NCBI GenBank assembly: GCA_039186435.1 | Contig: JBCDAA010000184.1 | Location: 1 to 16,988, forward strand | Direction: 5' to 3' | DNA: 16,988 nt | Source of the DNA: JALVDI01 sp039186435 | GTDB lineage: Bacteria; Myxococcota_A; Polyangia; Polyangiales; Houyiibacteriaceae | Shown here: positions 1 through 6,931 of the stretch, piece by piece | How the letters are laid out: every line of letters starts with the position of its first letter | How positions within the stretch are numbered: position 1 is the first letter of the stretch | Notes under the pieces: generated by a model | Told to the model about the DNA's origin: nothing | The model's database searches: none | What the model saw: the letters and a program-made list of their open reading frames with translations, nothing else | Program-made: the position numbers and the translations under genes

Positions 1-1173
1 ACCCAGGAAAAGCGCAACGCGACCAGCGCGGCGATGGGGCAGATGGCCGACAAGAAGTCGGACGCCTTCGCGAAGCTTCGCGAGGAGATGCGCACCGTCA
101 AAGAGACGCTCAAGGGTCTCGACGAGCGCGTGCGCGCGATCGAAGAAGAGCTCGACGACGTGATGCTGCACCTGCCGAATCTGCCGGCGGACTCGACCCC
201 CGATGGGCTGAACGAAGAGTCCAACGTGGTCGTACGGACCTGGGGGGAAGCGCCGAGCTTTTCCTTCGAGCCGAAGGACCACGTCGAGGTTGGCACGTCG
301 CTCGGGATACTGGACTTCGAACGCGCGACGAAGATCAGCGGGTCGCGCTTTGTGGTGCTCCGCGGGCTCGGGGCGCGTCTCGAGCGCGCGTTGATGCAGT
401 TCATGCTCGATCTTCATGTCGATCAGCACGGCTACGAGGAGCTGTGGCCGCCGGCGATCGTCAACGACGCGTCGCTCCGCGGGACGAGCCAGCTACCGAA
501 GTTCGCGAAGGATGTGTTTCGCCTCGCCAAGGATGAGGAGTGGGCCGAGGAGCATCAGCACAAGCACGACCTCTATCTCGTGCCGACGGCGGAGGTCCCG
601 GTCAGCAACTTTCACGCGGACGAGATCCTCAGCGCCGACCAGCTTCCGGTTGCCTACTGCGCTTACACGCCCTGCTTTCGCAGCGAGGCGGGCAGCTACG
701 GCCGTGACACGCGTGGGATGATTCGCCAGCATCAGTTCGACAAGGTTGAGCTCGTGCGTTTTGTGACGCCGGACCAGGCGCAGGCGCAGCATCAGGCGCT
801 CACCGAGCACGCGGAAAAAGTGCTGCAGCTTCTCGGGCTTCACTACCGAGTGGTGGAGCTCTGCGCCGGTGATCTCGGCTTTGCCGCACGAAAGTGTTAC
901 GACATCGAAGTGTGGCTGCCTGCGCAGAAGGCCTACCGCGAGATCTCGAGCTGCTCGTGGTTTGGTGATTTTCAGGCGCGCCGCATGCGCTGCCGCTTTC
1001 GCGCGGGACCGAAAGAAAAGCCCCAGCTGGTTCACACCATCAACGGATCGGGGCTGGCGATCGGTCGTACCCTCGTGGCGATCTTGGAACAGAATCAACA
1101 AGAGGACGGGAGCGTGGTCGTCCCGGAAGCGCTACGGGCCTACCTCGGCGGCAAAGAGCGGATCCAGCGATGA
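1..1173 (+). CDS. serS: Seryl-tRNA synthetase, 5' end cut by window edge
   Basis: This cytosolic class II aminoacyl-tRNA synthetase charges tRNA-Ser (and tRNA-Sec) with serine using ATP. The frame is open from base 1, so the gene begins upstream. The ATG at 34 is internal: about 390 codons are visible and the E. coli enzyme has 430 residues. The first visible part (bases 1-170) encodes the charged helical N-terminal arm that contacts the tRNA, ending in the family-typical LPNLPAD. The catalytic core follows: GSRFVVLRG and QFMLDLHVDQHGY (motif 1 region), TAEVP, motif 2 (TPCFRSEAGSYGRDTRG, about 667-720), EISSCS, and motif 3 (NGSGLAIGRTLVAILE, about 1040-1090). One oddity is SSCSWFGDFQARR where E. 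coli has SSCSNVWDFQARR. The stop overlaps the next gene's start as ATGA. The identification is very secure; only the true start is unseen. Confidence 0.97.
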   Translation, partial: TQEKRNATSAAMGQMADKKSDAFAKLREEMRTVKETLKGLDERVRAIEEELDDVMLHLPNLPADSTPDGLNEESNVVVRTWGEAPSFSFEPKDHVEVGTSLGILDFERATKISGSRFVVLRGLGARLERALMQFMLDLHVDQHGYEELWPPAIVNDASLRGTSQLPKFAKDVFRLAKDEEWAEEHQHKHDLYLVPTAEVPVSNFHADEILSADQLPVAYCAYTPCFRSEAGSYGRDTRGMIRQHQFDKVELVRFVTPDQAQAQHQALTEHAEKVLQLLGLHYRVVELCAGDLGFAARKCYDIEVWLPAQKAYREISSCSWFGDFQARRMRCRFRAGPKEKPQLVHTINGSGLAIGRTLVAILEQNQQEDGSVVVPEALRAYLGGKERIQR

Positions 1174-2012
1174 GGTGCTGGCTTCTGTTCCTGCTCGCGG
1201 GCTGCACCTTCGACTGTGGCGATCCCCTTTCGCGGCCCTCGCGGGCTTCGTCGAGTTCGAGTTCGATGAGTTCGACGTCGCCGAGTGTGCCGAATCCGCC
1301 GCCGGTGGCGACTCCGCTCCGGGTCGATGAGGTCGATCGCGTTCCGCATACGGCCCGGGCGCGCGATCTCGCCCAGCGCTGTGACGAGGATGATGGTCGC
1401 GCGTGTTGGCTGTTGGCGAGTGCGTACGAACGCGGCACGGAAGGGCTCGAGTACGATGAAGCGTCCGCACGGCGCCTCTATCGTCGCGCGTGCCGCCGGG
1501 TAGGCGTGGGATGCACCGATGCGGCACGTCTACACGAAGACCAGCGCGTTCCGTATTTGGAGCGCGGCTGCGAAGCGGGCGATCAGCGCTCGTGTCAGGA
1601 GTGGGCGGACGCGGTTCCCGACTCGGACGAGGCGAAACGGCAGGGGTGCAACGCGGGCTGGCTCGAGGCCTGCACGGAGCCGTTGGAAGGCTGCAACGGA
1701 ACGCTCGCAGACTGCATGGAGCGCATTGAGGATCTCGCGACGAGCCAGCCCGACGAGGCGAACCAGCTCGCTCGTCTAACCTGCAATAGCGAGCGGACCG
1801 CGGGCTGCGTTTTGCACGGCGGGATTCTCATGGATCGCGACCCCGCCGCAGCACAGATCGCCTACCAGTGGGCCTGCGGCAGCGGGCGCGTCGAGGGTTG
1901 CGAAAAGCTTCGGAACTTTGAGCTCTCCGATACGGAGCGCCTCAACGTCGAGCGGCGTATCGCAGCGCTCACTGCGGGGGCGGCGGCATCGGCGGCGGCG
2001 GACGAAGACTGA
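1170..2012 (+). CDS. Sel1-like repeat lipoprotein, Cys-rich
   Basis: This is a predicted outer-membrane or periplasmic lipoprotein of 280 residues. The signal peptide MRCWLLFLLAGC gives a clear lipobox (LAGC, lipidated Cys12). A Ser/Pro-rich linker covers about residues 20-50. The rest is helical with regularly spaced cysteines and Sel1-like features, for example YDEASARRLYRRAC, then GCEAGDQRSC and IAYQWACGSGRVEGC near the end. Sel1/Hcp-type repeats form paired helices, often tied by disulfides, and usually serve in protein binding; no enzymatic residues are visible. The ATG at 1170 overlaps the serS stop (ATGA), so translation is probably coupled. The 3' 44 bases overlap the convergent ABC ATPase gene, and the Ala-rich tail (AGAAASAAADED) is encoded there. 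The specific partner and role are unknown. Confidence 0.85.
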   Translation: MRCWLLFLLAGCTFDCGDPLSRPSRASSSSSSMSSTSPSVPNPPPVATPLRVDEVDRVPHTARARDLAQRCDEDDGRACWLLASAYERGTEGLEYDEASARRLYRRACRRVGVGCTDAARLHEDQRVPYLERGCEAGDQRSCQEWADAVPDSDEAKRQGCNAGWLEACTEPLEGCNGTLADCMERIEDLATSQPDEANQLARLTCNSERTAGCVLHGGILMDRDPAAAQIAYQWACGSGRVEGCEKLRNFELSDTERLNVERRIAALTAGAAASAAADED

Positions 2013-2745
2013 CTCTGGACGCGCCGAGATAGGGCTGGATCACCGGGTCGCTCGCATAGGCGCGAAACTCATCCGGCGTTCCGGCGAGCTCGATCTTTCC
2101 CTCGTGCACGAGCGCGATGCGGTCGCTGATGCGAAAGGTGCTCCGCATGTTGTGGGTCACGATTACGGTCGTGATTCCCTGCTCGTCGCGTAGTTTGAGA
2201 AGCAGCCGATCGACACGTGTGACGTTGATGGGATCGAGGCCCTCGGTCGGCTCGTCGTAGAGAACCACCTCCGGGCGCACCGCGATCGCCCGCGCGAGCG
2301 CAACGCGTTTCTTCATTCCGCCGCTGAGATCCTTAGGCGACATCTGCTCAATCCCGGGAAGGCTCACGGAAGCGAGTGACTCCGCGACGCGCTCCGCGAT
2401 CTCCGGTTCGGGCAAGAGTCGCTGTTCGCGCAGACCGTAGGCCACGTTGTCGAAGACGTTCATCGAATCGAAGAGCGCATACTCCTGAAACATCATCCCA
2501 ACGCGGCGCCGTACGGGAGCCCACTCGTGCTCCTTTCGGTCCGTCACGTTCTCGCCATCAAAGACGATTGTGCCGGCGTCCGCCTGCAGCAATCCGATCA
2601 ACATCTTGATCAGCACGCTCTTTCCCGAGCCGGACTTCCCGATAATCGTCAGGACCTCGCCCTGATGGAGGTCGAAGTCGATGCTTTCGAGCACGCGATT
2701 GTCACCAAACGCCTTGGCGAGGCCGCGAACTTCGTAGAGCGCCAC
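1969..2745 (-). CDS. ABC transporter ATP-binding protein, MlaF-like
   Basis: This 258-residue cytoplasmic ATPase is of the MlaF/Mkl/TGD3 type, which powers phospholipid or other hydrophobic-substrate transport with MlaE-type permeases and MCE-domain proteins. Visible motifs are Walker A GKSGSGKS (36-43), Q-loop FQE (86-88), signature LSGGMKKR (140-147), Walker B VVLYDEPTEGLDP (160-172) and H-loop THNM (197-200). SGGMKKRVALARA is characteristic of the MlaF group. The start is GTG at 2745, fixed by an in-frame TGA two codons upstream. No mlaE, mlaD or other permease gene lies nearby, so it is an orphan here. The C-terminus ends in a proline run (RPPPPMPPPPQ) encoded opposite the Sel1 gene's 3' end. 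The ATPase class is certain; the Mla-type assignment is likely; the substrate is unknown. Confidence 0.92.
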   Translation of the reverse strand: MALYEVRGLAKAFGDNRVLESIDFDLHQGEVLTIIGKSGSGKSVLIKMLIGLLQADAGTIVFDGENVTDRKEHEWAPVRRRVGMMFQEYALFDSMNVFDNVAYGLREQRLLPEPEIAERVAESLASVSLPGIEQMSPKDLSGGMKKRVALARAIAVRPEVVLYDEPTEGLDPINVTRVDRLLLKLRDEQGITTVIVTHNMRSTFRISDRIALVHEGKIELAGTPDEFRAYASDPVIQPYLGASRVSLRPPPPMPPPPQ

Positions 2746-2750
2746 GCCTC

Positions 2751-2756
2751 AGCATA
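2751..2756 (-). promoter_or_regulatory. Candidate -10 box for the MlaF-like gene
   Basis: Read on the minus strand, TATGCT fits the TANNNT -10 pattern and lies 5 nt before the GTG start (spacer GAGGC). Transcription starting about 7 nt downstream of such a box would begin at or beside the start codon, giving an almost leaderless mRNA. No convincing -35 hexamer is visible. The GAGG in the spacer is too close to the start to be a normal Shine-Dalgarno. Confidence 0.4.
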
Positions 2757-2818
2757 TCTCACGCCACTCTAATGCAGCGCGTCATTTTTTCGCTACGCAA
2801 ACCGGTGTTCCTCTGCGC

Positions 2819-2824
2819 TAGGCT
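2819..2824 (+). promoter_or_regulatory. Candidate -10 box for the metallophosphoesterase operon
   Basis: TAGGCT fits TANNNT and sits exactly 6 nt before the GTG start at 2831, with no Shine-Dalgarno between them. This is the geometry of a leaderless transcript. It lies back to back with the minus-strand candidate at 2751-2756 in the 85-bp divergent gap. No clear -35 element was seen. Confidence 0.45.
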
Positions 2825-2830
2825 CGCGAC

Positions 2831-3493
2831 GTGAAGGAGCTCCGACGCATCGGCGCCATCGGGGACGTGCACTGCGAAGACGTGGTTCTCGCGCGTGCGA
2901 TCGAGACGCTGCGCGATGCGGGATCGGAACGAATCGTATGCGTCGGCGATATCGTCGATGGTCTCGGCGACGCTAACCGCACCTGTGAACTCCTTCGCGA
3001 GCATCAGATTCAGTGCGTCGCCGGCAACCACGAGCGCTGGTTTCTCACCGACAAGAATCGTTCGATCACGGGCGTCACCCCCAAGGACGCTCTGGCCCAA
3101 GAACATCAGCGTTGGCTTGCGAGCCTTCCGCAAACGGCGCGCCTTGCGACGCCTCTTGGCAACCTACTGGTGTGTCATGGCGTTGGCGAAGACGACATGG
3201 CCTTCCTTCAGCCGGAGACCAGGGGCTACGCGCTCCAGGCCATCGACGTGCTTCGAGAGCTGATGCTCGATCCCGAGGTTGACTTTATGCTTGGTGGCCA
3301 CACGCATCAGCGCATGGTGCGACGCTTTCAGGGCATCACGGTGGTCAACGCGGGCACGATCCACCGGAACTTTGAGGTCGGCGTCATCCTCCTCGACTTT
3401 GAAGAGGAACGCGTCCGCTGCTTCGATTGGCATGACGACCGCTTTCAGGAGGGCGAGAGCATCTCGCTACCCCGGCCCGCGCCGCTTTCATGA
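2831..3493 (+). CDS. Calcineurin-like metallophosphoesterase
   Basis: This 220-residue cytoplasmic protein has no signal peptide. It is a dinuclear-metal phosphoesterase with all canonical motifs in order: GDVH (11-14), GDIVDG (39-44), GNHE (65-68), CHG (115-117) and GGHTH (155-159). The metal ligands are therefore D12, H14, D40, N66, H116, H157 and H159. Its length and compact form resemble the YfcE/MJ0936-type phosphodiesterases, but the natural substrate cannot be read from sequence. The start is a GTG with no Shine-Dalgarno but a TANNNT box 6 nt upstream. The stop overlaps the mutY ATG (ATGA), so the two are probably co-transcribed and translationally coupled. A nucleotide or DNA-repair-related role is suggested only by that linkage. 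Confidence 0.92.
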   Translation: MKELRRIGAIGDVHCEDVVLARAIETLRDAGSERIVCVGDIVDGLGDANRTCELLREHQIQCVAGNHERWFLTDKNRSITGVTPKDALAQEHQRWLASLPQTARLATPLGNLLVCHGVGEDDMAFLQPETRGYALQAIDVLRELMLDPEVDFMLGGHTHQRMVRRFQGITVVNAGTIHRNFEVGVILLDFEEERVRCFDWHDDRFQEGESISLPRPAPLS

Positions 3494-4533
3494 GCTGGGC
3501 GCCGAAGCCCATCCGGCGCGCGCTCCTTCGCTGGTACGACGTTCACGCGCGTTCACTTCCGTGGCGGGAGACCCGCGACCCCTACGCGATTTGGGTGTCG
3601 GAGATCATGTGTCAGCAGACGCGCGTCGCGACGGTGGTGCCCTACTACCAGAAGTTCCTCGCGCGCTTTCCGACCCCGGCGGCGCTCGCGGGGGCGACGG
3701 AAGACGAAGTGCTCGCGATGTGGAGCGGCCTTGGCTACTACCGGCGCGCGCGGCTTCTTCATCGCGGCATGAAAGAGGTTGTCGACAAACACGGCGGTGA
3801 GGTGCCGGCGTCGTACGAAGACCGCCTCGCGCTTCCGGGGATCGGTCGCTACACCGCGGGCGCGATCGGAAGCATCGCCTTTGCCGCCGAAGAGCCGGTA
3901 GTGGACGGCAACGTCTCGCGGGTGCTTTCGAGGATTCGCCGAATCGAAACGCCCCTCGGTCGCAGCGACACGGAAAAGGCGCTCTGGGCAGCGGCGGGGG
4001 AGCTCGTCGTCGGGCCTCGTCCGGGGGATCTCAACCAGTCGATCATGGAGCTCGGGGCACTCGTGTGTACGCCGCGAAGTCCGTCCTGCGGCGATTGCCC
4101 GGTCCGTACCCACTGCGCGGGGCGCGACATTGCGGCGACGCTTCCGGTGCCACGAAAGAAAACGAAAGTTCGCAAGGTGGCGATGGTGGCGGTGGTGCCG
4201 ACGCGCTCGCGTCCCGATCGTGTGTGGCTTACGCGCGGCGCCAAGGCGCTCTTTGGCGGACTTTGGTCGGTGCCGATGGTCGAAGGAAACAACGTGAAGA
4301 GCGCCCGGGATGCGCTCGCGCAGCAGGAGATTCGCGGACGCCTTCGCACGGAGTCCTGCGGTGAACTCACCCACGTGCTGAGCCACCGAGAGCTCCACGT
4401 GCGCGTTTTTCGGGCGACCTCGACCCTCGCGACCCCGCGAGCCGACCTTGCGCTCGTCGAGCGTGGCGAGCTCACGAAAGATCGCGGCGTTTCAAAGCTC
4501 ACCCTGCGCATTCTTGATTTGGCGTTTGGATAA
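3490..4533 (+). CDS. mutY: A/G-specific adenine DNA glycosylase MutY
   Basis: MutY removes adenine mispaired with 8-oxoguanine in base-excision repair. The 347-residue length matches E. coli MutY (350). Visible features are the catalytic Glu38 in SEIMCQQTRVATVVPYY, the helix-hairpin-helix LPGIGRYTAGAI (115-126), and the catalytic Asp139 in VVDGNVSRVLSR. The four cysteines of the 4Fe-4S cluster are C193, C200, C203 and C209 (spacing 6-2-5), each one residue from the E. coli positions. A C-terminal NUDIX-like domain for 8-oxoG recognition follows, with GGLWSVPMVEG and ELTHVLSHRELHVRVF. The start ATG overlaps the phosphoesterase stop and has no clear Shine-Dalgarno of its own, so coupling is likely. 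The gene appears intact and functional. Confidence 0.97.
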   Translation: MSWAPKPIRRALLRWYDVHARSLPWRETRDPYAIWVSEIMCQQTRVATVVPYYQKFLARFPTPAALAGATEDEVLAMWSGLGYYRRARLLHRGMKEVVDKHGGEVPASYEDRLALPGIGRYTAGAIGSIAFAAEEPVVDGNVSRVLSRIRRIETPLGRSDTEKALWAAAGELVVGPRPGDLNQSIMELGALVCTPRSPSCGDCPVRTHCAGRDIAATLPVPRKKTKVRKVAMVAVVPTRSRPDRVWLTRGAKALFGGLWSVPMVEGNNVKSARDALAQQEIRGRLRTESCGELTHVLSHRELHVRVFRATSTLATPRADLALVERGELTKDRGVSKLTLRILDLAFG

Positions 4534-4542
4534 GGAAGCGTC

Positions 4543-4548
4543 TACGCT
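4543..4548 (+). promoter_or_regulatory. Possible internal promoter upstream of natA-like gene
   Basis: TACGCT fits TANNNT, with TTGGCG (4519-4524, overlapping the mutY 3' end) as a candidate -35 at an 18-nt spacing. The start would give a roughly 10-nt leader before the GTG at 4565. If real, it would let the ABC exporter pair be expressed apart from mutY. It is a sequence match only. Confidence 0.25.
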
Positions 4549-4564
4549 CCGAGCGGTCTCGGCA

Positions 4565-5509
4565 GTGGATCAAGCGCAAAGCGAAGGGCAGAAACCCGCA
4601 GGCGAGCCGGTGCTGGTGTATCGAAACGTCGGCAAGCGTTTCGGTGACACACGAGCGCTCAGCGACGTCAGCCTTGAGGTTCGTCGCGGTGAGGTCTTCG
4701 GCATGCTTGGCCCGAACGGCGCCGGCAAGACGACCTTGATTCGCATCGGGCTCGACATCCTTCGCCCGGATGAGGGCGACGTCACTCTTTTTGGGCAGCC
4801 GCTTCATCGCGACACCCTCGACCGCGTTTCGTACCTTCCGGAGGAGCGCGGGCTCTACAAGAAGACGAAGGTCATCGACGCGCTCGTGTACTTTGGTCGC
4901 CTCAAGGGGCTCACCCGCAAGAACGCGAAATCCGCCGCCGAGATGTGGCTTGAAAAAGTCGGCATGGAGCACGTGGCGCGAAAGAACGTAGAGACCCTGA
5001 GCAAGGGGATGAGCCAAAAGGTGCAGATCGCGGGCGCGCTTCTTTCCGATCCGGAGCTCTGTGTTCTCGATGAGCCCTTCAGCGGTCTCGATCCCATCAA
5101 CGTGGATCTGGTGAAGCGATTGATCCTCGAACGCCGAACGACGGGGCGCGCGACCATTCTCTCGACGCATATGATGAGTCAGGTGGAAGCTCTCTGCGAT
5201 CGCGTTGCGTTGATTCATCAAGGACGCCGCGTGATCTACGGAAAGCTGAGTGAAGTGCGTCGCGATCATTCGCATCCGATGGTGCGTGTGCGTTTCGTCG
5301 GCGACCTTCCGGAACTTCCCTCGGTGGTGCGGACGACCGAAACCGCCGAAGGTCTCGAGCTGCGACTCGAGGACGGCGCCGATCCCGGGCAGGTGCTCGA
5401 GGCGCTCGTGGCAGCGGGGGTGCGCGTCACGCATTTTGAGGAAGTCCTCGCGACGATGGAGCAGATCTTTCTCACTACCGTGCGCGACGAGCTGGAGGAA
5501 GCGAGTTGA
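4565..5509 (+). CDS. ABC transporter ATP-binding protein, NatA-like
   Basis: This is the cytoplasmic ATPase subunit of an ABC-2 type exporter. From GTG 4565 it has 314 residues: Walker A GPNGAGKTT (49-57), the YLPEERGLY segment (90-98) that replaces the usual Q-loop in NatA-type ATPases, signature LSKGMSQKVQ (145-154), Walker B CVLDEPFSGLDP (166-177), H-loop STHMM (200-204), and a C-terminal domain of about 90 residues resembling DUF4162. The frame stays open upstream to a TTG at 4448, but that would lie inside mutY and add an unrelated N-terminus. The GTG is preferred because the ABC fold starts just after it. It overlaps the permease gene directly. NatA/NatB of Bacillus export sodium; many relatives export other substrates, so the cargo is not known. 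Confidence 0.92.
   Translation: MDQAQSEGQKPAGEPVLVYRNVGKRFGDTRALSDVSLEVRRGEVFGMLGPNGAGKTTLIRIGLDILRPDEGDVTLFGQPLHRDTLDRVSYLPEERGLYKKTKVIDALVYFGRLKGLTRKNAKSAAEMWLEKVGMEHVARKNVETLSKGMSQKVQIAGALLSDPELCVLDEPFSGLDPINVDLVKRLILERRTTGRATILSTHMMSQVEALCDRVALIHQGRRVIYGKLSEVRRDHSHPMVRVRFVGDLPELPSVVRTTETAEGLELRLEDGADPGQVLEALVAAGVRVTHFEEVLATMEQIFLTTVRDELEEAS
5494..5498 (+). promoter_or_regulatory. Shine-Dalgarno fixing a TTG start
   Basis: GGAGG lies 7 nt before the TTG at 5506, inside the 3' end of the ATPase gene. It supports the unusual TTG start of the permease over the later in-frame GTG at 5533, which has no comparable site. Confidence 0.7.
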
Positions 5510-6846
5510 TTCGGGGCCGCAAGGTCGCCGCAGTGGCGCGTTTCGAGTTCTTCAACGTCGCGGGACGCTTGAGCTACCTGCTCGTTACCTTCGGGCTGCC
5601 GGTTCTCTTTTCGACCCTTTCGGGAGGTCTGCTCGCGTTTCAGGGCGCCTTTCTCGCTTCGCGCGTCGAGCGCGCGGTGGTCTACGGCCTGGTCGATCAC
5701 CACGGCGTGCTCAGTGAAGAAGTGATCTGGAAGCCGTATTCCGAGGTGCCCGAGCGAGCCCAGCGAGACCTTCGCTCCCTCGAGCTTCCGATCGAAGAGC
5801 GCTACCGTTTTCTCTTTCTCGATTCGGTGCTCTTCGCGCAATACCAAGACGAGGAGGAGGCGCTCGCGCAGCTCGACGAGGGTCATCTCGGTGCGGTCTA
5901 CGTGCTCGGCGAGGACTACATGGACACCGGCGAGGTCCACGTCTTCGAAGCGGCGAAGGGTCCGGTGATCAGCGTGCGCGGCGCAACCGTGGAGCCAACC
6001 CTAAGTCGGTTGCTGCGCGACCGGATGCTTCGCGGGCGCGTCGACGAAACGCGTCTTCAGCGCGTGCTCTCGCCTCTCGAACTCGAGCGCTCGGTGGCGA
6101 CGGACGAAGGCCTCGTGCCCGCGGAAGATCGCGTGGTCGAGCTCCTGATGCGCGCCGGCGTGCCCTTCTTGCTCGGCGTGCTCCTTCTAACGGCCCTCCT
6201 CAGTTCGTCGGGCTATCTCGTGCAGACCGTCGCCCTCGACAAAGAGAGCAAGGTGGTGGAGGTGCTGCTCAGCTCCGCCAACCCGGACGAACTCTTAACC
6301 GGCAAGCTGCTCGGCCTTGGGGCCGCCGGCTTACTCCAGTTTTTGATATGGGCGGCGATGGTCGTGGGCGGCGGCTTAGCCATCGCGACGCTGGTTGCTT
6401 CGATGGACATCCCGATTCCGTGGGAAGCGCTCGCCGCCTCGCCGATCTTCTTTGTGATGGGCTACCTCTTCATCGGCAGCTTGATGCTTGCGACTGGCTC
6501 CCTCGGCAGCAGCGTTCCAGAGAGCCAAAAGCTCACCCTTGGCTGGGCGCTTCTTGCGGTGCTTCCGCTGCTCACGATGATCGTCCTCCTCGAGGAGCCG
6601 CACGGTCCGATCGGGCGCCTGCTCACCTGGATCCCCTTTAGCGCGCCGCTCACGGTGGTGGTTCGCATGTCGATCGAACCCGAAGGCATCGCCTTCTGGG
6701 AGATCCTCGGCGCCTTCGGCGTGCTCCTCGCGTCGACCTGGCTCTCGATTCGCTTCGGCGCGCGTCTCTTTCGCGTTGGGCTGCTCCTCAGCGGCACGCG
6801 GCCGCGTTTTCGCGAGATCTTGAAGCAGGCACGACTGCTCGAATAG
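5506..6846 (+). CDS. ABC-2 type permease, NatB-like
   Basis: This 446-residue inner-membrane permease pairs with the preceding ATPase. The layout is typical of NatB: one N-terminal membrane segment (about 22-46), a large extracytoplasmic domain (about 47-215), then about five hydrophobic segments (near 218-240, 272-300, 312-337, 343-365 and 393-415). Between the second and third lies the conserved cytoplasmic stretch ALDKESKVVEVLLSS followed by LLTGKLLG, a hallmark of the family. The TTG start overlaps the ATPase stop and is backed by a GGAGG 7 nt upstream. The transported substrate is unknown; Na+ export, lipid or drug export are all possible for this family. Confidence 0.9.
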   Translation: MIRGRKVAAVARFEFFNVAGRLSYLLVTFGLPVLFSTLSGGLLAFQGAFLASRVERAVVYGLVDHHGVLSEEVIWKPYSEVPERAQRDLRSLELPIEERYRFLFLDSVLFAQYQDEEEALAQLDEGHLGAVYVLGEDYMDTGEVHVFEAAKGPVISVRGATVEPTLSRLLRDRMLRGRVDETRLQRVLSPLELERSVATDEGLVPAEDRVVELLMRAGVPFLLGVLLLTALLSSSGYLVQTVALDKESKVVEVLLSSANPDELLTGKLLGLGAAGLLQFLIWAAMVVGGGLAIATLVASMDIPIPWEALAASPIFFVMGYLFIGSLMLATGSLGSSVPESQKLTLGWALLAVLPLLTMIVLLEEPHGPIGRLLTWIPFSAPLTVVVRMSIEPEGIAFWEILGAFGVLLASTWLSIRFGARLFRVGLLLSGTRPRFREILKQARLLE

Positions 6847-6857
6847 CGCTCGTTTTG

Positions 6858-6900
6858 GGGCAGGTTGGAACACCGCCCGGCGGGAATGCCTGCGCTTTTG
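6858..6900 (+). repeat. Imperfect inverted repeat, possible dispersed repeat or weak terminator
   Basis: In the 85-bp gap after the permease gene, GCAGG (6860-6864) can pair with CCTGC (6889-6893), enclosing a second short stem CCGC/GCGG (6873-6876 with 6880-6883). A TTTT (6896-6899) follows closely. It might act as a weak terminator. Its core (GGTTGGAACACCG then GGGAATGC) resembles the leader at 7882-7909, so a dispersed intergenic repeat is an alternative. Confidence 0.35.
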
Positions 6901-6931
6901 GGTGGGCGCGCTCCTTGCTCAAAGGGCGAGC

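Noticed and set aside
34..36. ATG at 34 as the start of serS
   Set aside because: The frame is open to base 1 and the N-terminal arm would be too short compared with known SerRS, so the true start lies upstream of the window.
3553..4398. A 281-codon minus-strand open frame
   Set aside because: It is antisense to mutY, which has intact catalytic and iron-sulfur residues. It is a by-product of GC-rich codon use.
4448..4564. N-terminal extension of the NatA-like ATPase from TTG 4448
   Set aside because: It would overlap mutY by about 85 bases and add a segment unlike ABC ATPases. GTG 4565 fits the domain start.
4499..5434. A 311-codon minus-strand open frame
   Set aside because: It lies antisense to the NatA-like ATPase gene, which has every ABC motif. 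The minus-strand product is His/Arg-rich with no recognisable domain.
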